Positions 16,404 through 23,876 of a DNA stretch of 44,320 nt are shown here, one piece after another. Source of the DNA: Bacillota bacterium (GTDB lineage Bacteria > Bacillota > Clostridia > Acetivibrionales > DUMC01). The position numbers were made by a program, and so were the translations under genes. The first letter of the stretch is position 1, and the number at the start of each line of letters is the position of its first letter. Location: positions 1 to 44,320 of the forward strand of contig JABUEW010000023.1 in assembly GCA_013314855.1 (NCBI GenBank), given 5' to 3'. Under the pieces are notes generated by a model, which did no database searches, was not told the DNA's origin, and saw only the letters and a list, made by a program, of their open reading frames with translations.

Positions 16404-17993
16404 TCAATCTTCCTGTGTAAAGGCATTTATAAGGTATTGATTGGTTAGAAGAAACTTTGCAGCTGTAAACTGAATTTCGGTTTGTACTGCTTTAATCCCC
16501 TCTTCATCAATTGAATTTATATCAATTGCAGTAGCTTCATTTATATCCGGCAATTCAAAATCAACACCATACCGATCTTCTCTTTTTATATCTACAAGTA
16601 TATTCCCATTCTCTATGTTCAATGACTTGCAGGTCAGATTAATGTCCAGGGAATAACTTGTGTTTATTGCCTTCTTTTTGTTATCTTCAATCATTTCTTT
16701 CCTTGTATTAATTAAGACTTCAAAGTCCGGCCAGATGTTATTTATACAATTTATATGCAAGAATCGGCCGCCGGTGCCATCTTGCCTTACCGTTTCTATC
16801 TCAATACGTGCATTTTCAGCCGGGTTACTTCCGGCTTCCTGCTCTATGACAAGATTTGTAAAGAATTGTCCGGCATTAAGGTTAAACATCCTTTTGGATT
16901 CACCTTCCGCTTTGCTTGCAAAAGATATTTTCCTGTTTACCATGTTTCCACTTTTGTCTACTGCAAGAAACATTTCGAAACCTTCAGGGAAGGATGTGTT
17001 TTCTATTATATCCAATAAATCCTGCCTTAATTTTTCCGTATCCTCATATTTTTGGAGTTGCCCTACCGTACTTTCCATATCTTTTACCAAATCAAAGTAT
17101 CCTGCACCTTTCAGCATATCCAGGACTGAATATACTTTCCCCAACGTAATATTGAGTAGCCTTTTATCAGTACATAGCATATCTACTGTTTTTGTAGCGA
17201 TAGCCTTAAACTGGGATTCATTAAGCTTTACTGTAAAAATATCAAATTTCCCAGGTGTTGCTCCTGGTTGTGAAGTAATTTTAACATTTCTTGACATGGA
17301 TACTTGCTGGTCGGTAATGTTTTCTTCCAAGAACTTGATATAATCTATCAATATATCCCTGAATTCTCCGGTAGAAAAATTCACAGTATCTTTTATATCC
17401 GAAATAGTTAATATTTTTTTTACTGGAATATCGATGCCAAACTTATTTAAAGCATTTGAAATATTATTTTTGTTAAACACAAAGTATTTATCATAAATAA
17501 CAGGAACCTGAATACCCATAATATCCTTATCCCAAAATGCATTTATATCCAGGAAACTTTGTCCCTCAAGCAGGAAAGACAAAGACCCTGTTTTTTTATC
17601 ATTTTTCAGGTCATACCAGGAATTTAAAACCAATTTACTGCTGTTAATAACATCTACCGCCTGCGCGGGTAAATCACCGAAAGAATTGTTTCCGTTTTTA
17701 TTATCCGGTTGGGATAGTTTTGCCGATATTTCGTACCTTGTACGGGAAGGCTGTTCCCTAAATGGTTTTGTTTTAGCTATATTGTCATTTTGCCTTTTTT
17801 CTATTTCATTCATGAAATTAACAAAATTTCTTGTTTCAATTCTGAAATATAAATCTTTTACATTCTTATTCCTGTTTAATACCAGTAAAGTAACAACAAT
17901 TGCCACGGCAATAACTAATATTGCAGCAATTAAAATGCATATATTTTTCTTTTTCAAAGGACTTATCCTTGCTTTTATATCTGCAATTGTCAT
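16404..17993 (-). CDS. Membrane-anchored protein of unknown function in an ABC exporter operon
   Basis: The 529-residue protein starts at ATG 17993, with its AGGGGAGGTG site inside the end of the ATPase gene, so translation is probably coupled. A short basic cytoplasmic tail (KARISPLKKKN) precedes one membrane helix (ICILIAAILVIAVAIVVTLLVL, about residues 18-39); the remaining 490 residues should lie outside the membrane. They are hydrophilic, beta-rich and without cysteines that suggest anchoring by lipid. I do not recognise the family with confidence; it resembles Clostridia-specific DUF proteins found beside ABC-2 exporters. Placement between ATPase and permeases suggests an exporter accessory protein or a substrate-binding factor. 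Confidence 0.75.
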   Translation of the reverse strand: MTIADIKARISPLKKKNICILIAAILVIAVAIVVTLLVLNRNKNVKDLYFRIETRNFVNFMNEIEKRQNDNIAKTKPFREQPSRTRYEISAKLSQPDNKNGNNSFGDLPAQAVDVINSSKLVLNSWYDLKNDKKTGSLSFLLEGQSFLDINAFWDKDIMGIQVPVIYDKYFVFNKNNISNALNKFGIDIPVKKILTISDIKDTVNFSTGEFRDILIDYIKFLEENITDQQVSMSRNVKITSQPGATPGKFDIFTVKLNESQFKAIATKTVDMLCTDKRLLNITLGKVYSVLDMLKGAGYFDLVKDMESTVGQLQKYEDTEKLRQDLLDIIENTSFPEGFEMFLAVDKSGNMVNRKISFASKAEGESKRMFNLNAGQFFTNLVIEQEAGSNPAENARIEIETVRQDGTGGRFLHINCINNIWPDFEVLINTRKEMIEDNKKKAINTSYSLDINLTCKSLNIENGNILVDIKREDRYGVDFELPDINEATAIDINSIDEEGIKAVQTEIQFTAAKFLLTNQYLINAFTQED

Positions 17994-17995
17994 TG

Positions 17996-18784
17996 TTATT
18001 TTGCACCTCCCCTAAATTGAAAATAATTTAGTTCCAAGTTGAACTTGGAGTCATCAGATAAAATTACTTCAAGAACTACATCTTTCAGGTTTTTTGTGCT
18101 TGCTTCTTTTTTTAGGTTATCAACTGTATCGCATTTTAAGATTTTACCTGCGTTCATTATTGCAATTCTGTCGCAGACCATTTCCATTTCTTCGATATCA
18201 TGACTTGTGTAAATAATTGTCCTGCCGTCGTTTTTCAAATTTTTGATGGCATCTATAATATAGTACCTTGAAATTATATCTACTCCTACCGTAGGTTCAT
18301 CCATAACCAGTATTGCAGGATGGTGAAGAAGGGCAACAGCAATGTTAATACGCCTTTTCATGCCACCGGAGTATTCATCAACCTTATCACGGGCCCTATC
18401 CTCCATGGCTACGAAGGATAAAGCCTCATCAATCCTTTCTTTAAGTTGGTTACCCTTAAGTCCGTAAAGGCTTCCCCAGAATTTCAGGTTGTCATAACCG
18501 GTAAGGGCAGGGTATAGGGCTATATCCTGGGGTACAAACCCGATCATCCTACGAATGGACGGAGCTTCATTCAACACGCTGCATCCACCTATAATAATAT
18601 CACCGCTGTCTGGTTTGATAAGGGTTGTAAGCATTGAAACCAGGGTGGATTTTCCTGCACCGTTTGGACCAACCAGGCCGAAGATTTCATCTTTATAAAT
18701 TTCAAGCGTAATATTATTAACGGCAGTAATCCTGTTAAACCGCTTTGTCACCTGTTTTATGCTTATTAGCGTCTCGTTTTGCAT
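17996..18784 (-). CDS. ABC transporter ATP-binding protein
   Basis: The start is ATG 18784 behind GGGGGTC; a longer frame from 18838 lacks a site. The 262-residue protein has all nucleotide-binding motifs: Walker A GPNGAGKST (39-47), Q-loop Q86, signature YSGGMKRR (138-145), Walker B ILVMDEP (158-164) and switch H195. The GGMKRR signature is typical of ATPases serving ABC-2 exporters (multidrug, Na+ or polysaccharide export). It leads a four-gene operon and its end holds the ribosome binding site of the next gene, with 2 bases between stop and start codons. Confidence 0.93.
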   Translation of the reverse strand: MQNETLISIKQVTKRFNRITAVNNITLEIYKDEIFGLVGPNGAGKSTLVSMLTTLIKPDSGDIIIGGCSVLNEAPSIRRMIGFVPQDIALYPALTGYDNLKFWGSLYGLKGNQLKERIDEALSFVAMEDRARDKVDEYSGGMKRRINIAVALLHHPAILVMDEPTVGVDIISRYYIIDAIKNLKNDGRTIIYTSHDIEEMEMVCDRIAIMNAGKILKCDTVDNLKKEASTKNLKDVVLEVILSDDSKFNLELNYFQFRGGAK

Positions 18785-18996
18785 ATTGACCCCCAATAAT
18801 ATACAATTAAAATAAAATATGTACATATATTTTAGCATATTAGAAGAGTTTTGTCTTGTGCTAATTTTGGCTGGGGAGCATTTAATTTAAGTGTAAGTGA
18901 AGAAAATATTAGGTTGCTAATTTTTGGTATATCTTACTGCACAGGTAGAAAAATTTTTAAAAATTTTTCTTGAAGAGGTCCTTTTTACGATTTTGT

Positions 18997-19030
18997 GGGC
19001 GCATTTTATTTTTATGAAGAAAATGCGCCC
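18997..19030. repeat. GC-rich hairpin in the gap 18785-19104
   Basis: GGGCGCATTTT (18997-19007) pairs perfectly with AAAATGCGCCC (19020-19030) around a 12-base loop, with flanks ACGATTTTGT and TACGATTGTT that are partly alike. It has no U-run on the plus strand. It may be a small dispersed palindromic repeat. The rest of this 320-base gap is AT-rich; a TATAAT at 19071-19076 could serve the gene at 19105, but with no good -35. Confidence 0.7.
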
Positions 19031-19104
19031 TACGATTGTTGTTTTCCTTATAAAATCCCTATTTTTCTGCTATAATTAAGAAAAAAATATAGAGTGGTGA
19101 GAAT

Positions 19105-19419
19105 ATGGAACAACCAATTTTCAGTATAAATGAAATAAAAACAAAACTATTTCCGGTATTTGAAACCGCCCCTGTCTATCGCGCCATACTGTTTGGTTCG
19201 TATGCCAAAGGTAGCCCCACCGGCAATAGTGATATAGATATTGTCATAGACAGTAAAGGCGAGCTTTTAAACATGGATTTTTACGGAGTATTGGAAGACA
19301 TTACAACCCGGCTAGGTAAACGTGTTGATCTTTTTGAGATTACGGAACTAAAAAACAATGCAACCATGCAATCCATAATAGAACGGGAGGGAATTGTTTT
19401 ATATGATCGGCAAAGATAG
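19105..19419 (+). CDS. MntA-like minimal nucleotidyltransferase (antitoxin)
   Basis: The 104-residue protein (RBS GAGTGGTGAG, ATG 19105) carries GSYAKGSPTGNSDIDIVID, the G31-S32-x10-D43-x-D45 motif of minimal nucleotidyltransferases; D43 and D45 bind the metals. MntA antitoxins neutralise the HEPN ribonuclease HepT by adding AMP residues next to its active site. Its length fits the family, and all key residues seen are intact. The gene overlaps the start of a broken hepT by 17 bases, showing that the two were once one operon. Since the toxin is ruined, MntA here is an orphan. Family assignment is firm; present function is uncertain. Confidence 0.9.
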   Translation: MEQPIFSINEIKTKLFPVFETAPVYRAILFGSYAKGSPTGNSDIDIVIDSKGELLNMDFYGVLEDITTRLGKRVDLFEITELKNNATMQSIIEREGIVLYDRQR

Positions 19420-19796
19420 GATTATTTTGTAAAAGATTAGCACTTATATAGACGATGTGATACAGTATGTTGACGGTTTTTCTTTCGAGGACTTTATGGC
19501 AGATAAAAAAACCCTTTCTGCCTGTGCCTTTTCAGTTTCTCAAATTGGGGAGCTGGCAAAGGAAATCAGCGGGGATACGCAGGAGAAGTATGACTATATA
19601 CCTTGGAAGGAAAGGCATTCGGGGCATGAGAAACAAAATTGTACACGTTTATGAAAACATTGATTTAGCAGTGCTTTGGGGAATCATTACAAAAAGTTTA
19701 CCGGAGCTTGCCAAGCAAATTGATGGTGTCTTATATAACGAAGTTGAGAAAATCAATGTTTTGGACGATGAAGAAGATGAGGAAGTTGAGAGGTAG
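19403..19796 (+). pseudogene. HepT-like HEPN ribonuclease toxin, broken by a stop codon and a frameshift
   Basis: Translation from ATG 19403 gives MIGKDRIIL, then TAA (19430-19432) where a CAA glutamine would fit, then KISTYIDDVIQYVDGFSFED and SVSQIGELAKEIS, the HepT N-terminal half. Near 19600-19625 the frame shifts by a 4-base insertion (TGGAAGGAAAGGCATTCGG, where removing AAGG or AGGC restores WK-x-IRGMRN). The other frame then gives IRGMRNKIVHVYENIDLAVLW to a TAG at 19794-19796. The HEPN active site R-x4-H (RNKIVH) lies after the frameshift, so no single product can contain both the N-terminus and the catalytic residues. Two independent lesions mark a pseudogene, not a sequencing slip alone. 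Confidence 0.85.
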
Positions 19797-19841
19797 TTTT
19801 ATAACCTAAACAAACCGCCCAAACTTTATAGTCATTAAATT

Positions 19842-19922
19842 CTAAAATGGTTTAAGCTTTAAATCCGATATAAACTGACCTGTTGCACGGTCGTAATACC
19901 TCGTCCTTAGATAAGCTCAATT
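19842..19922 (-). pseudogene. Relic of an Rhs/YD-repeat protein core
   Basis: On the minus strand between a TGA and the stop at 19842-19844 the reading frame is AYLRTRYYDRATGQFIS followed by DLKLKPF. This matches the signature ending of the Rhs core, (Y)LRARYYDPxTGRFISxDP, which precedes the variable toxin tip. Only about 24 codons survive, with no start or ribosome binding site. It is a remnant of a polymorphic-toxin gene, next to the MntA/HepT and HEPN relics. Confidence 0.75.
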
Positions 19923-19963
19923 ATTATTATAACAATAAGTATAATATATGTGGAGGTGTTTTT

Positions 19964-20110
19964 ATGTGCCAACAGTCCTCTGAAAAATACATAAAGGGAT
20001 TACTAGTATTACTGCAAATAAACTTTAAAAAGTCACATAATTTGACTTATCTTTTAGAATTACTAAATCAAGACATTCCTGATGATATAAAGAATAATTT
20101 TCTTGCTTAA
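19964..20110 (+). pseudogene. HEPN-domain fragment (48 codons)
   Basis: From ATG 19964, behind a perfect GGAGGTG (19952-19958), the frame reads CQQSSEKYIKGLLVLLQINF, KKSHNLTYLLELL and ends FLA-stop at 20110. The pattern C-Q-Q-x-x-E-K-Y-x-K-x-x-L and x-x-H-x-L-x-x-L-L is the middle of HEPN domains of the FHCQQAAEKYLKA type. The N-terminal helix is missing, and the stop TAA stands where GAA would continue the usual FLAEC motif. It is therefore truncated on both sides. The good ribosome binding site and a TATAAT at 19940-19945 leave open that a short peptide is still made. Confidence 0.65.
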
Positions 20111-20272
20111 TGTTTTACAGCTCCTATTCCTGCTCCTACACCTGCTGTTATAAGGTTTATTGCTAAGAGAAATGATCAAATTTAAACGGTTTAACTGGCC
20201 AGACTGAAATGAATAAGGTGGTCAAATTAAGCTAGTTTTGTATGGTCAAATTCAAGAATAATAACAGGAATA

Positions 20273-20304
20273 ATAAAAAAAAGGTTAGTCTTTAAGACTA
20301 ACCG
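20273..20304 (-). terminator. Rho-independent terminator of the AraC-type gene
   Basis: On the minus strand GGTTAGTCTT pairs with AAGACTAACC (20283-20303) and is followed by a run of eight T (complement of 20275-20282). It lies about 130 bases past the stop of the AraC gene. The remaining sequence of the gap 20111-20429 contains no gene I can support. Confidence 0.8.
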
Positions 20305-20429
20305 TTGTAAAGGGGGTCAAAATGTATTTTGTGAGGTCATTATTTATTATTGACCGATATTCACATTTTATACACCTATTTGCAAAATTTTATAAAAGTA
20401 AAAATGTTGCGTTGTTTTGAAACAGGAAT

Positions 20430-21305
20430 CTAATGTAGGGATTTATAATATGTTTTAGGAGGTACTCCATATGCATTTTTAAATGCCCTTATAAAATTGG
20501 AGTAGTCCCCGAAACCACAACGGCCATATACTTCTGTTACAGAAATGCCTTCTTTTAAAAGAGATTTAGCCATAATAAGCCTTTTCTGGCGGACATAATT
20601 ATGGATTGTATAACCTGTGTATTTTTTAAACTCCCGGAGCAAATGGTATTTGCTGAGGTAGAATTTTTGTGCTAATGTGTCCAGGGACAGGTCTAAGTTC
20701 AAATTTTTATTTATATAGTTAATGATGCTGTTTATTTTTTCGTCATATTCCACATCCTCTTCAACCTTGTCGCCAAAAGATTCAAGGAAGGCTTTGTTAA
20801 TATAAATTATGAATTCCATAAGATAGAGGTCTTTCAATATATTGCTTCCGTAGCTCATGCTGTTACAGGCATTTTCAAACTTGGACAAAATATTTCTGAT
20901 TTTACCTAACAGTTCCGGATCTGCCCTTAAAAGGTTGGTTTTCCCAGGGAATGAATATTCAAAACATAAAGAAAGGTTTGTATTTTCGACGCTTTGTCTT
21001 TTAAGAAAATTCGGGTTAATCCATAATACTATCCTTTCATATATTTCTCCTTGTTCAACTATTGGTTTGTGAAGCTCATTATTATGTATAAGAAGAATAT
21101 CTCCGGGTTTTAACCTGTAGGATTTTCCTTCTATCATGTAAGTTACCCTGCCTGATACAAAAAGGTATATTTCATAGAAATCATGGTTATGGTATTCTAT
21201 ATCGGTGGATGACCTGTCAATGTAATGAAAATATTCATAATCAGGAGTTATCATGTATTGCCTTGACGTGAAATCATTAAAAAACGTATGCATATTATTT
21301 TTCAA
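20430..21305 (-). CDS. AraC-family transcriptional regulator
   Basis: The 291-residue protein has an N-terminal cupin (residues about 15-100; IEYHNHDFYEIYLFVSGRVTYMI and YRLKPGDILLIHNNELHKP), which binds a small sugar-like effector, and a C-terminal pair of helix-turn-helix motifs (LDTLAQKFYLSKYHLLREFKKYTG and VTEVYGRCGFGDYSNFIRAFKNAYG, ending PKTYYKS). The start is set at TTG 21305 since AGGTGATAT lies just upstream; GTG 21323 and ATG (MHTFF) are alternatives. It is divergent from the phosphofructokinase-led operon, 236 bases away, so it probably controls that operon in response to a sugar. It has its own terminator. Confidence 0.93.
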   Translation of the reverse strand: MKNNMHTFFNDFTSRQYMITPDYEYFHYIDRSSTDIEYHNHDFYEIYLFVSGRVTYMIEGKSYRLKPGDILLIHNNELHKPIVEQGEIYERIVLWINPNFLKRQSVENTNLSLCFEYSFPGKTNLLRADPELLGKIRNILSKFENACNSMSYGSNILKDLYLMEFIIYINKAFLESFGDKVEEDVEYDEKINSIINYINKNLNLDLSLDTLAQKFYLSKYHLLREFKKYTGYTIHNYVRQKRLIMAKSLLKEGISVTEVYGRCGFGDYSNFIRAFKNAYGVPPKTYYKSLH

Positions 21306-21421
21306 ACTAATATCACCTGCCACAGATATTATTTTGTTTTTTATAGAAGTTGGTTACTCTAAATAATAAAGCTATTATACAGCAATAATTGCAATAATAC
21401 AAGCAATATATGCAAAGAAAG

Positions 21422-21449
21422 TTGCAAATATATTGGGATATAATATAAT
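21422..21449 (+). promoter_or_regulatory. Putative promoter of the pfp operon
   Basis: TTGCAA (21422-21427) and TATAAT (21444-21449) are separated by 16 bases, 93 bases before the first start codon. Just upstream, 21380-21430 has repeated GCAA-centred words (ATTGCAATAA, CAAGCAATAT, ATGCAAAGAA, GTTGCAAATA) at near-helical spacing that could be an AraC-type operator; this last point is speculative. Confidence 0.4.
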
Positions 21450-21541
21450 TAGTTAATAATATGATTTGAACACAACTAAAAAGATAATAATAAAAAAAAC
21501 CAATACAAAAAACAGGATTACCAGGCGAAAGGAGAGATATT

Positions 21542-22831
21542 ATGCCAAGACCTAAAAATGTAATTGTTGCCCAGTCGGGAGGGCCCACTCCTGTTATAAA
21601 TAATTCTCTAAGGGGAGTAATTGATACCTGCAAGGAATATGGGAAAATATTCGGCACTGTCTATGCTGGCTGGCACGGTGTTGAAGGAATTCTCAAGGAA
21701 GAGCTCCTTAACTTAAGCAGCCAGGATGAAGAAGAAATAGCTCTTTTGAGGACGACTCCCACAGCTGGTTCTATCGGTACCTGCAGGTATAAATTGAAAA
21801 AGCAGCAGGAAGAAGACTTTGAAAGAATAATTGAAGTACTTAAGGCTCATGATGTAGGGTACCTTTTCTATATTGGCGGAAACGATTCTATGGATACGGC
21901 CAATAAAATAAGCAAGCTTGCCCACGAAAAGGGTTTGGATCTTGTTGCCATAGGAGTACCAAAGACCATTGACAACGATGTAGGGGATTCCGAATTTAAA
22001 CTTATAGACCACACACCTGGTTACGGAAGCGTGGCACGTTATTGGGCCTCCATGATCCAGAATGCCAATGAAGAGAATGCAGGTTCATGCCCTTCGGATC
22101 CCGTCCTTGTATTGCAGGCAATGGGTAGAAAAATAGGGTTTATACCTGCTGCAGCAAGGCTTGCGGATCCAAATAGGGAACTCCCCCTGCAAATATATAT
22201 GGTAGAATCAAAAGTTACTTTGGAAGAAATGGCCGAAAAGGTAAATGAGCAGCTGAAAGCTTCGGGAAGATGTATTGTTGTGGTAAGTGAAGGGTTCCCT
22301 GTAGGAGATATTGGAGAAACCAAGGATTCATTCGGGCATACCCAGTTTAGTGCAAGTCAGACTACGGTTGCCCAGGTGGTGGTCAACTACTTAAACAAGG
22401 TCGGGCTTAAAGTTAGGGGAACAGCAAGAGGGCAAGTACCAGGTACTGACCAGAGGGGATGTATTAATATGGCTTCGCCTGTTGACCTTGATGAGGCGTA
22501 TAAGCTGGGGCAAAAAGCCGTACAGATAGCTGTAGAAGACGGAAATGGTTATATGTCCACCATTTTGAGAAAACCCGGCCCTATATACAATGTTTATTTT
22601 GATAAAGTACCCCTGGAGCTGGTAGCCAATTCGGAACGTACGTTCCCGGAATCCTGGATTGCCTCAAATCGTATCGATGTTACCGATGAGTTTATTAAGT
22701 ATGCAAAACCATTGATTGGCGAAGATTGGGTAAGCATACCCATGGTAGGTGGAAGAATGCGCTTTGCCAGGTTAAAACCGATATTTGCGGAAAAGAAGCT
22801 AAAACCTTATGTGCCGCAAGCATATAGGTAA
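21542..22831 (+). CDS. PPi-type 6-phosphofructokinase (diphosphate-fructose-6-phosphate phosphotransferase-like)
   Basis: The 429-residue protein (RBS AAAGGAGAG) has the phosphofructokinase fold: VIVAQSGGPTPVINNSLRGV at the N-terminus, G112-G-N-D-S116, and P140-K-T-I-D144-N-D146 with the catalytic aspartate and the lysine that marks PPi use. Asp in place of the glycine that ATP enzymes have in GGDGS (here GGNDS) also points to diphosphate as donor. It phosphorylates fructose 6-phosphate reversibly in the cytoplasm. It is the first gene of an operon with a HAD phosphatase, 6-phosphogluconate dehydrogenase and a LarA-like enzyme. In this setting it could also act on another sugar phosphate. Confidence 0.9.
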   Translation: MPRPKNVIVAQSGGPTPVINNSLRGVIDTCKEYGKIFGTVYAGWHGVEGILKEELLNLSSQDEEEIALLRTTPTAGSIGTCRYKLKKQQEEDFERIIEVLKAHDVGYLFYIGGNDSMDTANKISKLAHEKGLDLVAIGVPKTIDNDVGDSEFKLIDHTPGYGSVARYWASMIQNANEENAGSCPSDPVLVLQAMGRKIGFIPAAARLADPNRELPLQIYMVESKVTLEEMAEKVNEQLKASGRCIVVVSEGFPVGDIGETKDSFGHTQFSASQTTVAQVVVNYLNKVGLKVRGTARGQVPGTDQRGCINMASPVDLDEAYKLGQKAVQIAVEDGNGYMSTILRKPGPIYNVYFDKVPLELVANSERTFPESWIASNRIDVTDEFIKYAKPLIGEDWVSIPMVGGRMRFARLKPIFAEKKLKPYVPQAYR

Positions 22832-22858
22832 TAAAAAAATCTAAGGAGGCGAAATGTA

Positions 22859-23749
22859 ATGACCAATGTTGCGCAACCCCTTATAGAAATGAAGAAGGAA
22901 AAAGGCTTTTTGATTTGTATCGATTCTGACGGATGTGCTTTTGACACCATGGAAGTAAAGCATAAGGAGTGCTTTATTCCCAATATAATTAACGAGTGGG
23001 ATTTGCAGGCTATTTCAAAATATGCAAGAGAGGCTGCGGAGTTTGTAAACCTTTATTCAAAGTGGAGAGGTATAAATCGTTTTCCGGCTTTGATCAATGT
23101 TATGGACCTTTTGGCCGACAGAGAAGAAGTAAAAAAACGTGGATTTAAAGTGCCTGATTTAGGGCCTTTACGCAAGTGGATTGAGAAGGAAACAAAACTT
23201 GGGAATCCTGCACTTGAAGCTGTAGTTAAAGAAACGAAGGACCCTATTCTTGCAAAAACCTTGAAATGGTCTATCGCAGTAAATGATACGGTGGCTAAAA
23301 TTGTAAGAGGTGTACCTCCTTTTCCATTCGTACGTGAAAGCCTGGAAAAAATGCTTGAGTTTGCGGATGTTATTGTAGTTTCGGCAACACCTGGGGAGGC
23401 TCTGGTAAGAGAATGGGAAGAGCATGATATTGCAAAGTATGTAAAGGTTATAGCCGGCCAGGAAATGGGCACCAAGGCAGAATGTATCGGTTTTGCAAAG
23501 GATAAACGTTATGAAGATAATAAAGTGCTCATGGTTGGTGACGCACCCGGAGATTTAAAAGCAGCAAGGGTTAATAACGCTCTTTTCTATCCAATTAACC
23601 CCGGAAATGAAGACGATTCCTGGGAACGCTTCTATAAAGAGGCTTTTGACAAGTTTATTAAGGGTGAGTATGCAGGAGCATATGAAGAAAAATTGATTGC
23701 GGAGTTTGATAAATATTTGCCGTCAACACCGCCCTGGAAGAAAAAATAG
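22859..23749 (+). CDS. HAD-superfamily hydrolase (probable sugar-phosphate phosphatase)
   Basis: The 296-residue protein (RBS AAGGAGG, 27 bases after the pfp stop) has HAD motif I as IDSDGCAFDTM (nucleophile Asp and second Asp), motif II in VVSATPGEAL, a lysine in MGTKAECI, and motif IV KVLMVGDAPGDLKAA. A helical cap of about 110 residues lies between motifs I and II. HAD enzymes of this type remove phosphate from small metabolites. Neighbours (phosphofructokinase and 6-phosphogluconate dehydrogenase) suggest a sugar or sugar-acid phosphate substrate; the sequence does not say which. Confidence 0.85.
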   Translation: MTNVAQPLIEMKKEKGFLICIDSDGCAFDTMEVKHKECFIPNIINEWDLQAISKYAREAAEFVNLYSKWRGINRFPALINVMDLLADREEVKKRGFKVPDLGPLRKWIEKETKLGNPALEAVVKETKDPILAKTLKWSIAVNDTVAKIVRGVPPFPFVRESLEKMLEFADVIVVSATPGEALVREWEEHDIAKYVKVIAGQEMGTKAECIGFAKDKRYEDNKVLMVGDAPGDLKAARVNNALFYPINPGNEDDSWERFYKEAFDKFIKGEYAGAYEEKLIAEFDKYLPSTPPWKKK

Positions 23750-23876
23750 GGTTTTAGTCCAGTAAAAAATCGGTAATCATACGGTAAGGCAAGCTTGAAA
23801 TTAAGGTGGACATGTAAAAATTTAAATTGGGAAAGAAAAAGTAATTTAGAAATAAAAATCGAGTAGGAGGGTAATT

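Noticed and set aside
19403-19796. Programmed frameshifting as a way to make HepT
   Set aside because: There is also an early in-frame TAA, the shift needs four extra bases, and no slippery heptamer or downstream structure is visible.
20110-20170. Minus-strand ITAGVGAGIGAVKH-like stretch as an Rhs toxin tip or bacteriocin
   Set aside because: It lies upstream of the Rhs-core relic on that strand, the wrong order for a tip, and has no start or ribosome binding site.
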